From an uncultured Akkermansia sp. (lineage in GTDB: Bacteria; Verrucomicrobiota; Verrucomicrobiia; Verrucomicrobiales; Akkermansiaceae), in contig CAJGDB010000023.1 in NCBI GenBank assembly GCA_904502165.1, positions 1-21,477 of the forward strand: a stretch of 21,477 nt of DNA, read 5' to 3'. Made by a program: the position numbers and the translations under genes. A model generated the notes under the pieces. The model was given only the letters and a program-made list of their open reading frames with translations, ran no database searches and was not told the origin of the DNA. This document shows positions 15,001 through 21,477 of this stretch, piece after piece. The stretch's first letter is position 1; every line of letters starts with the position of its first letter.

Positions 15001-17376
15001 TGTGCCGATGTGAACGGCAAGACTCTCTGGCGTATGAAACGTCCGGATGGCCGTTACACCAACTGGTACAAAGCCCCCGGCTATGCCGTCAATGCCATGG
15101 TGGGCAATGTGGAAACCTCGTTCCTGCCCATGGGTAAGAATGAGCTGCTGACAGAATTGCAGAAGGGTTATGTCAGGAACGAAGTGAACAAGGTTTCGTA
15201 TGACCGCCGCCGGGTGTTTTCCTCCATGCAGCCTGTTCCTCTTGAATTTGACCACCTGGGGCGCACGGCCATGCGTGACCTCTGCGCGCGCTGGCTGGGG
15301 GATTCTACCCTGTATGCCAGTGGCGTGGAGTTTGCCCGCAGTAATAAGAACTGGAAGCGTTACAGGGGGAGTATGCTGGACCGCTATTTCAAGAGGATAG
15401 AGGATGATTCGGACAGGTACCTCGTGCGATTCATGAAGCCTCTGACTCCGCTTTCTCTGGCCCGCATCCGCTTTACCGCTTACTGGCACCGTTTGCTGAA
15501 CTCAGGGTGGGTTTCACCTCTTGAGGTGTGCAATCTTCTTGTGGAAAACAAAATCATCCATTCAGCCCAGCGCGACAGAATTCTGCACGATGGCCTGGAT
15601 AGGAAGGTGAATTACCGGTTTTTCAGCGGCCCTGTGCGCCGTGAGTTCCTCCGTGATCATCCCGAAGGAATTGTAGCGGGTGATACTTCGGTCATGAATA
15701 TGCGGCTCTCACGGCACATGGCAGAGCTTAACCTGCGCTACATGCTGGCTCATCTGCCGGAATCCCGCTTGCCTGATTCAGCAAAGCAATGGTTCCTGAC
15801 CACCCCTTTCTGCAATTATGATGAACGCAGGCATTTTATTCCGAACCGGGAAAAAGTGACAAAGGCCAGCCGCGAGGATGCCATGGTGGTGAAACGCACT
15901 ATTCCCGTTGCGGTGGCTTTACGCCGCAAGTACAGCCCGGAGAATCCCATGCCGTTGGATTACTACCTCAAGGCAGCCTATGAACCATCGGATTCCATGC
16001 GGCAGGAGCAGGGGTGGTGCTATGCACTGGGCGGAAGCCGCACTTTTATCTCGGCTGGTCAGTCCTTCTGGAATCTGCTGGAAAACCCTGCCCGCGGGTG
16101 GAAGTTGCTGCCGTCGCACGACCAGTCGGATATTGGTTCCCGACTGCAGGAGTTTCTGGATGGGCGCAGTCCGGAGGCTGCTATGAAGGAGCTTTCGACG
16201 ATGCTTGAGACGTATCCGGAATTGCACCAGTACTGCATGCCGGAACGCCATTCCTCCTCCCTGAGTCGTTTGATTCCGGACCCAGTGCAGACAGTCGATA
16301 TAGCAGAGGCAACCTATACCCGCAAGGCTATGAAGAAGCCGTATCACCACGAGGGCCTGAAGAAAGGCTATACCTTGGAACAGAATGTGGAACTGCCGGC
16401 GCACATGCAGAACGATGAACGCGTGAAACCAGCCATCCGCATTCTTTCTGAGCTGCGGCGCAGCGTGGCGCGTGTGCCGTATATGGATGAGGAGGGTATA
16501 TGGTGGAGCAATGAGCGCTATGGCGGCAAGGATGGTTCGCGCCCGAAGAATATCGATGAGAACTGGACAGCGGAGACCGGCCTTCAGACATTTCTGGATT
16601 TCTTCCAGCGTGTGAGTGAACAGGTGGAATCGCAACCACTGGAAGCATGCGGTGTGCCACTTGCCGGAATACGCCCGGGTGAGCTTGACGGTTCGCGCCT
16701 GCGCCATGTGACGGTGTACCGCTCGTCGCGTACGCCGGAGCAGATGGTGCGACTGATGCCGGGGCAGCCGGGCTCTGATAATTCGTATCAGCGCGTGCCA
16801 TACGTAGTGCATACATCGGATGGTATTCCTCTGCTGCCGGAGTCAAAGGCCCGGAATCATCAGGAAAGGCTGCAGGCCATGATTCCCTTGAATCATTTCG
16901 ACAGCAAGATGGAACGCATGTATGATTACAAATCCAACCGCTTCTGGCGCCGGAAACAGGTGGAGAATCTTCTCTCAAACCTGCTGAAGGAACGCACTGT
17001 TTCGCCGGATACATGGGCAGTAGGTGATGAAATGCGAGTCAGTAACGAAGAGTTGATTATGCAGTTGTTCCAGGATTCGCGGCTCCCCTACTACCTGTCC
17101 ACCCGGGAAGCAAGAGAGCTGACACGGGGCGAGGCCGTCACGGTTGAGCTGGCTCGCCGTCTGCTGCTGGCTGAGTTTGGCGTGGAACGCGAGACTCATG
17201 TGCAGAATCTGGTGGATTTCTGCGAGCAGCTGCGCGGGAATCCATGGGATACAGGGCTGATCAAGAAAACGCTGGACCGGATTGTTTCCCCGCAACCGGA
17301 GCGGTATTCGCCGGAGGAATTGATGATTATCAAACCTGATGCAGAGATAAATTTGCCCCCCCATGTTTCTGAATAA
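12076..17376 (+). CDS. Giant phage-type protein, 1766 residues (putative inner-core or DNA-ejection protein)
   Basis: A single uninterrupted frame. Residues 1-80 are Pro/Gln/Glu-rich and probably disordered, with a repeated motif EQRDPLPLES (11-20) and EQREPIPLES (65-74). Residues about 85-380 are charged and helical. Residues about 388-465 are Ala/Gly-rich and hydrophobic (GALPGAVAAFAGFPGFALL, later GILGAALQGAIYMG), suitable for membrane insertion. From about 560 on, a long, mostly soluble region rich in Tyr, Arg and Leu follows, in which I recognise no catalytic motif. Size, architecture and the neighbouring terminase suggest a protein carried in a phage head and ejected with DNA, as gp16 is in T7. 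Direct homology is not established. The last 14 bases overlap the terminase gene. Confidence 0.6.
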   Translation: MMNQLEIKEMEQRDPLPLESVLPPGGNWVQQENADGQQEPNLLMQEAPAPAPQSRQEQRWPAAEEQREPIPLESLTPLPVVNTGRELEKGLYWNSLLSGNLDEVPDAVRQKAGAGDQSLPADEREYRLMSNINRSWMVDHRDMSREQVRSSWPELRQQLTRELGVGDTEAELYTALSLQNQETPVREKVRRLYSEAYQAALSGQEMELPEDDMERQVCREAMSRGLQDRAEYLPLAEEVSDAWGVIKAQESNPVTHYPDFVMGMPGLLKAVDGLADMSADERARVYAVARSLDSTKQLEEKPAHLGEAMLHSMRRGSSEMGHAALQGIGHLATAVVNTTGKAFESEGLQKLGAAADKRLQALAELRRVAQGELFPIDLGEESGLMEQMAVDAAGALPGAVAAFAGFPGFALLTLSGTGAAVAEARERASDGRQELQTAAGILGAALQGAIYMGMSRVGAQLLSRTINNFIQASGSGVKGYSLAALKGVGNLTAETAKLLMAGKAAHATELGMQELAAHVDNVASNIDWKSFGDNFVDIEANMREAAMNLPFVLIAAGRASLHHFRNPSALLENGELGRVWKVDEEQVRRILAEKDVNVQTRLLQDALCNSVRWGGTGALELFIRSLKLLNTSHHTGFKEEAQARDFLHKRADYEGLSHPRLQERNMQETETVLDLTEQASGRRVVPMNTEKALPYLRLYDEWFQKGNGELMRNQQEAATRANYYKYLIDHRFNFIPTPLKLDGVYNPFREAGIRTLFNDIVVESRNLSYQSLLNMETLDSMRRSYKSADSARKVTDARRNRLISEMCCSVVRCLEGMPLNASMGELCEKIGKMYMDRRRSSACAPNWLRKVTKADYTNCYEVARANVHQRHKDGFDEKTESYRNILGYRACAEALLQIIPHLGDYQEVVSMGYSPKDGYVHLLNREFGDMLDPAIWKYAPITSKKPNKGDNQYRLNKYQKDLLLYSDLSGYNLESCADVNGKTLWRMKRPDGRYTNWYKAPGYAVNAMVGNVETSFLPMGKNELLTELQKGYVRNEVNKVSYDRRRVFSSMQPVPLEFDHLGRTAMRDLCARWLGDSTLYASGVEFARSNKNWKRYRGSMLDRYFKRIEDDSDRYLVRFMKPLTPLSLARIRFTAYWHRLLNSGWVSPLEVCNLLVENKIIHSAQRDRILHDGLDRKVNYRFFSGPVRREFLRDHPEGIVAGDTSVMNMRLSRHMAELNLRYMLAHLPESRLPDSAKQWFLTTPFCNYDERRHFIPNREKVTKASREDAMVVKRTIPVAVALRRKYSPENPMPLDYYLKAAYEPSDSMRQEQGWCYALGGSRTFISAGQSFWNLLENPARGWKLLPSHDQSDIGSRLQEFLDGRSPEAAMKELSTMLETYPELHQYCMPERHSSSLSRLIPDPVQTVDIAEATYTRKAMKKPYHHEGLKKGYTLEQNVELPAHMQNDERVKPAIRILSELRRSVARVPYMDEEGIWWSNERYGGKDGSRPKNIDENWTAETGLQTFLDFFQRVSEQVESQPLEACGVPLAGIRPGELDGSRLRHVTVYRSSRTPEQMVRLMPGQPGSDNSYQRVPYVVHTSDGIPLLPESKARNHQERLQAMIPLNHFDSKMERMYDYKSNRFWRRKQVENLLSNLLKERTVSPDTWAVGDEMRVSNEELIMQLFQDSRLPYYLSTREARELTRGEAVTVELARRLLLAEFGVERETHVQNLVDFCEQLRGNPWDTGLIKKTLDRIVSPQPERYSPEELMIIKPDAEINLPPHVSE

Positions 17377-18970
17377 TATAGATGTTGAATTCCGGGAGCG
17401 CCTGGCAGACCCGCTCTGGCGCCTGAACAATTTGTATTGGATAGAAAACAAGGCAGGCCGTATGCAGCGATTCGCCCCCAATGCGGCCCAGTTGCGCCTG
17501 CACCGCCAGTTGTGGCACAGAAATGTGGTACTCAAGGCGCGCCAGCTGGGCATTTCCACGTATGTGGCCATGCTCATGCTCGACCATTGCCTGTTCACTC
17601 CCAATTTTCACGCCGGCATCATTGATAAGACGCTGCCGGATGCGGAGCAGAAGCTGGAGAAAATCCGCTTTGCCTGGGAGCACCTGGACTACCTGCCGCC
17701 CCAGGCCAGCGCAGAGGATCAGGCTCTGGCTTGTGTGGGGTACCTGCTGAAACAACAAACTGGCCTCTCCAGGAAAGGAGGCTGGCACCCTGCGGCTGAT
17801 GCCCGGGGACGGCTGGCCTTTGCCAATGGAAGCGATATCCGCCTGGGTACCACCTTGCGCGGCGGTACGCTGCAACTCCTGCATGTGAGTGAGCTGGCTC
17901 ATGTCTCGGTGCATGCTCCCTGGCGGGCAAGGGAAATCCGCAGTGGTGCCATCAACACTGTGCCGGCAGAGGGAACCATTATTCTTGAAAGCACGCACGA
18001 AGGCGGCCGCTACGGCGTGAATTACGAAATGACCTCGCAGGCTATGGAAAATGCCGCCAAAGAGGAACTTTCGCCGCTTGATTTCCGCTTCTTCTTCATG
18101 AGCTGGTTCGATAACCCAGACTATGTGCTGCCCGGCCGCGCCGGATGGTCCGATGCCCAGGCTGCCTATTTCGAGAAGCTGGAGCGCGAGTGCGGGGTGC
18201 AGCTTACCCACGCGCAGAAGCTCTGGTATGCCCGCATGGAACGCACCATGGGCGCCGCCATGCGGCAGGAATACCCCTCCACGCCGGATGAAGCGTTTGC
18301 CACCGGCAACGATGGTGCTATTTACGGCGCTCAGATTGCCCGCCTGCGCGAGAATGGTCGCATTGGCTGCCCGTTTGACTACAACCCGCAGGAGCCGCTC
18401 TACACCGCGTGGGATTTAGGCCTCAGCGACCACACTTCCATCTGGCTGGTGCAGAATTACGGTGGCAATGTGTACTGGCTGAACCATTATTCAGCCAACC
18501 AGCTGCCGCTGGAACATTTTGCCGGCAAAATCCGCGAGTGGGAGATAAGCTATGGCCATATTGCCGCGCATTTTCTGCCGCACGATGCCGCCCACCGCGA
18601 CCCCCACGGCCAGTCCTACGTGGAAAGCCTGGCGCGCGAGGGAATCTGCGCGGTGCGCGTGGTGCCCCGCACGCCGGATATCTGGCGCGGCATCAATTCG
18701 CTGCGCGGTATCCTGGCGCACAGCTGGTTCCACCGCGATACCCTGCAGCAGAGAGTCAACCCGCGCGGGGAAAAAGAGCCCTCCGGTCTCAGCTGTCTGG
18801 AAATGTATCGTACCGCCCCCGCCGGAGCTTCCGGCACGTATCGCGAAACTCCGGTGCACGATGCTTCCTCGCACTCGGCAGATGCCGCCCGCATGTTTGC
18901 CGAGGCTCTCAGTCACGGCATGGTCTACCCGGTGCAGCTGCGGCTCACTCCCCGCCGCGCGCGCATGTGA
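17363..18970 (+). CDS. Phage terminase large subunit (ATPase and nuclease)
   Basis: 535 residues. It is the motor that packages DNA into phage heads and cuts it. The N-terminal ATPase has a deviant Walker A (KARQLGIST, 58-66), Walker B with the catalytic acid (LLHVSELAH, Glu177), and the coupling motif III (ILESTHEGG, Ser210-Thr211). The family signature QEYPSTPDEAF (302-312) precedes the RNase H-like nuclease, whose acidic residues are visible as Asp351 (AWDLGLSD), Asp408 (FLPHDAA) and Asp507 (SHSADAAR). All key residues are intact, so it could be active. The start overlaps the end of the giant gene by 14 bases, typical of phage gene packing. No small terminase subunit or portal gene lies next to it. 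Confidence 0.9.
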   Translation: MFLNNIDVEFRERLADPLWRLNNLYWIENKAGRMQRFAPNAAQLRLHRQLWHRNVVLKARQLGISTYVAMLMLDHCLFTPNFHAGIIDKTLPDAEQKLEKIRFAWEHLDYLPPQASAEDQALACVGYLLKQQTGLSRKGGWHPAADARGRLAFANGSDIRLGTTLRGGTLQLLHVSELAHVSVHAPWRAREIRSGAINTVPAEGTIILESTHEGGRYGVNYEMTSQAMENAAKEELSPLDFRFFFMSWFDNPDYVLPGRAGWSDAQAAYFEKLERECGVQLTHAQKLWYARMERTMGAAMRQEYPSTPDEAFATGNDGAIYGAQIARLRENGRIGCPFDYNPQEPLYTAWDLGLSDHTSIWLVQNYGGNVYWLNHYSANQLPLEHFAGKIREWEISYGHIAAHFLPHDAAHRDPHGQSYVESLAREGICAVRVVPRTPDIWRGINSLRGILAHSWFHRDTLQQRVNPRGEKEPSGLSCLEMYRTAPAGASGTYRETPVHDASSHSADAARMFAEALSHGMVYPVQLRLTPRRARM

Positions 18971-18979
18971 AATTTCCCT

Positions 18980-19108
18980 ATGAATACGAATAAGGAACAA
19001 CACAACTGGCTGACCAGTCTGCTGACTGGTTGGGGAATCAAGGAATCCTGGGCCAAGCTCATTGCCGGCGCCATCATCGGCGCTGCCGCTGCTGCAGGAT
19101 TGCTCTGA
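18980..19108 (+). CDS. 42-residue hydrophobic membrane peptide, holin-sized
   Basis: ATG 18980 to TGA 19108, starting 9 bases after the terminase stop and ending just before a strong terminator, so it is the last gene of the island. Residues 1-24 are amphipathic (MNTNKEQHNWLTSLLTGWGIK), and residues 26-42 form one Gly/Ala-rich membrane helix (LIAGAIIGAAAAAGLL) with a glycine-zipper-like spacing. A single-helix holin or other phage membrane peptide is plausible. Very small holins with one helix are known, but sequence alone cannot prove it. The reading frame is supported by position rather than by a ribosome site. Confidence 0.6.
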   Translation: MNTNKEQHNWLTSLLTGWGIKESWAKLIAGAIIGAAAAAGLL

Positions 19109-19114
19109 ATAACC

Positions 19115-19146
19115 AACGGGCCTGGTGTACAATCACCAGGCCCGTT
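19115..19146 (+). terminator. Terminator of the phage island
   Basis: A perfect 13-bp stem spans 19115-19127 (ACGGGCCTGGTG within it) and 19134-19146, with the 6-base loop TACAAT and a short T-run at 19145-19148. It begins 7 bases after the stop of the 42-residue peptide gene and closes the transcription unit before the promoter of the next gene. Confidence 0.88.
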
Positions 19147-19151
19147 TTAGC

Positions 19152-19179
19152 TTGCAGGTTCGGGTACACTAGCTATAAT
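19152..19179 (+). promoter_or_regulatory. Promoter giving a probable leaderless mRNA
   Basis: A perfect TATAAT (19174-19179) lies 16 bases after a weak -35 (TTGCAG, 19152-19157) and only 6 bases before the ATG at 19186. Standard spacing puts the first transcribed base on the A of the ATG. The box lies between the island terminator and a well-formed membrane-protein gene, which supports it. Confidence 0.55.
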
Positions 19180-19185
19180 GAGGCC

Positions 19186-19620
19186 ATGTCAGAGGTATTC
19201 TTTATCTTACTCATGGTGTTTTTGGCTGGTCTGTTTTTTCACAAGCATATTCTGCCGGGAGAGGATGGTATGGTCTACGTGGATAAGTATCATAAAATCC
19301 AGATACGGCAGCACCCGGTGATTTATGCACTGCTTGTGCTGAAATTCCTCGTGCTCCTGGTGTTTTTCGGTGTGCTGACCTATGATATTGTCACGCCGGG
19401 AAAAATATCGGGCTTGGTGTACGTGGGCCTGATACTGGCTGTTTTGTTCACCCTGATGCTGTTATATTTCCCGTCCCTGTTGCACGTGCTCAAGGAATTG
19501 AAGAAAGGGAAGGGGCGCTGGTCGCGTAAGAAGGTGTTGCAGATCTTTCTGGTACTGGTGGCAATCGGCGTGCCCGCTTATTACCTGATACGGGCTCTTA
19601 TTACGATATTGACTATTTGA
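19186..19620 (+). CDS. Four-helix integral membrane protein, function unknown
   Basis: 144 residues from ATG 19186. Four hydrophobic segments are visible: about 3-22, 44-68, 74-99 and 117-142. A polar loop after the first (LPGEDGMVYVDKYHKIQIRQHP) and a very basic loop between the third and fourth (LKELKKGKGRWSRKK) place that last loop in the cytoplasm by the positive-inside rule. I do not recognise a family. The frame is open further upstream, but that extension runs through the island terminator, so the ATG just after the TATAAT is preferred. It is monocistronic and converges on the ABC-F gene. Confidence 0.8.
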   Translation: MSEVFFILLMVFLAGLFFHKHILPGEDGMVYVDKYHKIQIRQHPVIYALLVLKFLVLLVFFGVLTYDIVTPGKISGLVYVGLILAVLFTLMLLYFPSLLHVLKELKKGKGRWSRKKVLQIFLVLVAIGVPAYYLIRALITILTI

Positions 19621-19626
19621 TTTCAG

Positions 19627-19680
19627 GTAAGAGTCCCGCCTGTTCAACGGGAGGATGATACCCGCTCGCGGCGGACTTAC
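19627..19680. other. Structured convergent intergenic segment
   Basis: GTAAG (19627-19631) pairs with CTTAC (19676-19680), and inward TCC/GGA and GCC/GGC pairs extend an imperfect bulged stem. A smaller CGGG/CCCG hairpin (19648-19651 with 19661-19664) lies inside. There is no T-run. It lies between convergent genes and overlaps the ABC-F stop codon, so it may be a weak two-way terminator or mRNA 3'-end protector. Confidence 0.3.
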
Positions 19681-21281
19681 TGGTTCATGGCATCCGGGTT
19701 ATCCATCAGCCCGGATTTCTCCAGATAGTAATCATATCCGCCGGCATAGGGGGTGACAGTGCCGTGGGCGATATGCAGCGTCTTTTCTGCCAGGGAGCGG
19801 ATGAAGTGTACATCGTGCGAAATGAATACCAGCGTACCCTCGTAACGCTTGAGTGCCTGGGAAAGTGCCTCCACACTCATCAAATCGAGGTGGGTGGTGG
19901 GCTCGTCCATGAGCAGGAGGTTCGGCGGGTTCACCAGGAATTTCACCAGACTGAGGCGTGATTTCTCACCACCGGAAAGTACCTCGACTCGCTTTTCGCA
20001 GTCCAGCTTGCGGAACATGAAGGAACCGAGCACGGCGCGGGCTTCTTCCTCGCGCAGTTCGGGGTCGGCTTTCATGATTTCCTCGAGCACGGTGAAGTTG
20101 GGTGTGAGGTTTTCCGAGCGCATCTGCGAGAAATAGCCGATGCGGGTAGTGGTGCCGAGCACGCGCTGCCCTTCGTCGATGGGGATGACGCCGGCCAGAA
20201 TCTTGAGCAGGGTGGATTTGCCTGCACCATTCGGCCCTACGAGCACAATGCGGTCGCCGCGCTCGATGAGCAGGTCGAGATTCTTGTAAATGCGCTTCTC
20301 TCCGTAGCTCTGGCCCACTTTTTCCAGCTCCAGCACTTTCTGCATGCTGCGCGGGGGCTGCGGGAAGATGAATTTGAACACGCGGCGGCTCTGGCGGGGT
20401 TTCTCGATGCGGCGCATCTTTTCCAGCTGCTTGATGCGGCTCTGCACCTGCGATGCCTTGGATGCCACCGAGCGGAAACGCTCAATGAAGGATTCGATGT
20501 GGGCGATTTCGCGCTGCTGGTTGCGCCAGGCGGCCAGCACAAGCTCATAGCGCTGTTCCTTGAGCTCCAGGAAGCGGGTGTAGTTGCCGGTGTAGCGCAC
20601 CAGCTCGCCGTTTTCGATATCGTACACGGTTTCCACGAGCGAATCCATGAAATCGCGGTCGTGCGAAATCATGAAAATAGCTCCTGGGTAGTTCATGAGG
20701 TAGCGCTGGAACCACAGCAGACTCATCAAATCCAGGTGGTTGGTGGGCTCGTCAAGCATGAGCAGATCCGGCTCGGCTGTGAGCAGCTGCGCCATGTGTG
20801 CTCGCATCACCCAACCGCCGCTCATCTCGCGGGCAGGGCGGTGGAAATCCTCATCCTTGAAGGCAAGCCCCTTCAGAATCTTCTTCGCCTTGGGCTCAAT
20901 CTGGTAGCCGTCGTGGGAAATGAAGGTGTCCATGGCGGCGGCATACTCATCGCTGGAGTTATCGCCCCTGGCTTCGCATTCGCGCAGCGTGCGGATGGCA
21001 TCGCCCATTTCCGGGGTGGTACTCATGGCGATTTCCAGCACGGTGCGGTCGGTGGGATCGCCGGCTTCCTGCTGCAGGTAGCCCACCACAGCATAATCGT
21101 CCATGACAATCTGACCTTCATCCGGCGTGTCATCTCCGCGAATCATGCGGAAGAGTGTGGACTTGCCAGCCCCGTTAGGGCCTACCAGGGCAATGCGTTC
21201 ACCCCAGTTGACGACAAGCTCGGTTTCAAAGAAGAGCGTGCGTCCGGCATGGGCTTTAGTCAGTTTCTTGATGGTCAGCAT
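19677..21281 (-). CDS. ABC-F family ATPase (ribosome-associated type)
   Basis: 534 residues with two ABC domains in one chain and no membrane helices, the ABC-F layout. Domain 1 has Walker A GPNGAGKST (34-42), signature MSGGW (about 153-157), Walker B LMLDEPTNHLD (Asp177-Glu178) and the switch His207. A charged linker (about 235-300) joins domain 2, with Walker A at 349-357, signature LSGGE (435-439) and Walker B LLMDEPTTHLD (Asp459-Glu460). Such proteins bind the ribosomal E site and act in translation or antibiotic protection; a housekeeping role is more likely here because no resistance context is visible. The start at 21281 (MLTIKKLTKAHAG) matches the family N-terminus. An upstream ATG would add a non-family extension through the promoter. 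Confidence 0.92.
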   Translation of the reverse strand: MLTIKKLTKAHAGRTLFFETELVVNWGERIALVGPNGAGKSTLFRMIRGDDTPDEGQIVMDDYAVVGYLQQEAGDPTDRTVLEIAMSTTPEMGDAIRTLRECEARGDNSSDEYAAAMDTFISHDGYQIEPKAKKILKGLAFKDEDFHRPAREMSGGWVMRAHMAQLLTAEPDLLMLDEPTNHLDLMSLLWFQRYLMNYPGAIFMISHDRDFMDSLVETVYDIENGELVRYTGNYTRFLELKEQRYELVLAAWRNQQREIAHIESFIERFRSVASKASQVQSRIKQLEKMRRIEKPRQSRRVFKFIFPQPPRSMQKVLELEKVGQSYGEKRIYKNLDLLIERGDRIVLVGPNGAGKSTLLKILAGVIPIDEGQRVLGTTTRIGYFSQMRSENLTPNFTVLEEIMKADPELREEEARAVLGSFMFRKLDCEKRVEVLSGGEKSRLSLVKFLVNPPNLLLMDEPTTHLDLMSVEALSQALKRYEGTLVFISHDVHFIRSLAEKTLHIAHGTVTPYAGGYDYYLEKSGLMDNPDAMNQ

Positions 21282-21290
21282 GGCGCGGCA

Positions 21291-21318
21291 AGTATACACC
21301 ATTTCTGCCAAAAGGCAA
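21291..21318 (-). promoter_or_regulatory. Candidate promoter of the ABC-F gene
   Basis: On the minus strand TTGCCT (complement of 21313-21318), a 16-base spacer and TATACT (complement of 21291-21296) resemble -35 and -10 boxes. The -10 box ends 9 bases before the ATG, giving a leader of about 3 bases. A small inverted repeat, TGCC-AAAA-GGCA (21306-21317), overlaps the -35 side. Confidence 0.5.
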
Positions 21319-21390
21319 CAGATTTCATTTGCTGAGTTGGCCGGGGCGTTCGTTCCGGGGGAAACAGGCGGATTCACGAGTGCTTTTTTC

Positions 21391-21418
21391 TTGACCCTTT
21401 TCAGAATTGTGCTATAAG
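21391..21418 (+). promoter_or_regulatory. Promoter of the right-edge gene
   Basis: TTGACC (21391-21396), a 16-base spacer and TATAAG (21413-21418) form a good sigma-70-type promoter, each box matching 5 of 6 consensus bases. A start of transcription near 21425 gives a leader of about 19 bases before the ATG at 21444. It is divergent from the ABC-F promoter. Confidence 0.65.
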
Positions 21419-21443
21419 GAAAATACTGCTGTATCTCCATGCC

Positions 21444-21477
21444 ATGAAAAATAGAAAACTCATTATTTTCTGTGCAG
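21444..21477 (+). CDS. N-terminus of an exported protein (partial)
   Basis: ATG 21444 opens a frame running off the right edge. The 11 visible residues, MKNRKLIIFCA, have a basic start and a hydrophobic run as in a signal peptide, possibly of a lipoprotein. An earlier ATG at 21439 stops after two codons and is rejected. A good promoter lies just upstream. Nothing more can be said about its function. Confidence 0.55.
   Translation, partial: MKNRKLIIFCA

Larger units (their letters stand above)
10837..19108 (+). mobile_element. Phage-derived island: ejection-like proteins, terminase and membrane peptide
   Basis: Four tightly packed plus-strand genes lie between host-type genes: a helical virion-like protein, a 1766-residue giant, a terminase large subunit and a 42-residue membrane peptide, followed by a strong terminator. 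Gaps are 3 bases, a 14-base overlap, and 9 bases. The order (internal virion-type proteins, then terminase, then a holin-sized peptide) recalls the late end of short-tailed phages. No capsid, portal, tail, integrase, replication or repressor gene is present within the window, and I see no direct repeats marking attachment sites. The reading frames are all intact. Confidence 0.65.

Noticed and set aside
14113..15489. A 458-codon minus-strand open frame opposite the giant gene
   Set aside because: The giant plus-strand frame spans 5.3 kb without a stop and overlaps the terminase gene in phage style. The antisense frame has no motif or signal.
10765..19185. Attachment-site direct repeats flanking the phage island
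   Set aside because: I compared the gaps at 10765-10836 and 19109-19185 and found no convincing shared repeat. The ends may lie elsewhere or be lost.
19621..19676. A tRNA-like look (GTTCAA loop, GC stems) in the convergent gap
   Set aside because: The stem around GTTCAA has the wrong length for a T-arm, and no acceptor or anticodon arms can be drawn.
21282..21440. A longer form of the ABC-F protein starting at 21440
   Set aside because: The extra 53 residues do not match the family, pass through the likely promoter, and overlap the divergent promoter region.

Overview
The window looks like chromosome from a mucin- or host-glycan-feeding Gram-negative bacterium of the Verrucomicrobiota, most likely Akkermansia or a close relative. 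This placement is an inference. It rests on moderately high GC, lipoprotein signal peptides, a sialic-acid catabolic gene pair, and an almost complete lack of Shine-Dalgarno sequences in front of well-supported genes. No rRNA, tRNA or CRISPR array is visible.

Layout. Positions 1-161 hold the 3' end of an unidentified plus-strand gene (perhaps a transposase tail) and a hairpin terminator. A TPR lipoprotein gene (203-1000, +) converges on a type II Ca2+-ATPase gene (1056-3950, -), which has its own near-consensus promoter and its own terminator. Next comes a five-gene minus-strand operon (9471 down to 4065): sialic acid lyase, N-acylglucosamine 2-epimerase, a phosphofructokinase paralogue with a broken active site, an S11 D,D-carboxypeptidase-like lipoprotein that has lost all three catalytic motifs, and an intact-looking phosphofructokinase. 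It ends at a strong terminator (4014-4043). A small membrane-anchored protein (9585-10022, -) is divergent from a gpmA phosphoglycerate mutase that carries one in-frame amber codon. A phage-derived island follows (10837-19108, +): a helical virion-like protein, a 1766-residue giant protein, a terminase large subunit with intact motifs, and a 42-residue membrane peptide closed by a perfect-stem terminator. The right end holds a four-helix membrane protein (19186-19620, +), an ABC-F ATPase (19677-21281, -) and the first codons of another exported protein (21444 onward, +).

How the parts fit. NanA and the epimerase would turn sialic acid into pyruvate and GlcNAc. After phosphorylation, deacetylation and deamination by genes not seen here, the carbon reaches fructose-6-phosphate, the substrate of the phosphofructokinase at the end of the same operon. 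The striking feature is that two dead-looking enzyme homologues sit side by side between the catabolic genes and the active kinase. One keeps the fructose-6-phosphate binding residues. The other is an envelope lipoprotein keeping the D,D-peptidase fold signature. I read the operon as sialate-to-glycolysis flux plus two probable sensor or scaffold proteins; this is inference.

The phage island has a packaging motor and ejection-type proteins but no capsid, portal, tail, integrase or replication gene inside the window. Its giant gene is fully open, which argues against simple decay. Several genes across the window have -10 boxes only 6-16 bases from the start codon, which suggests leaderless or near-leaderless transcripts.
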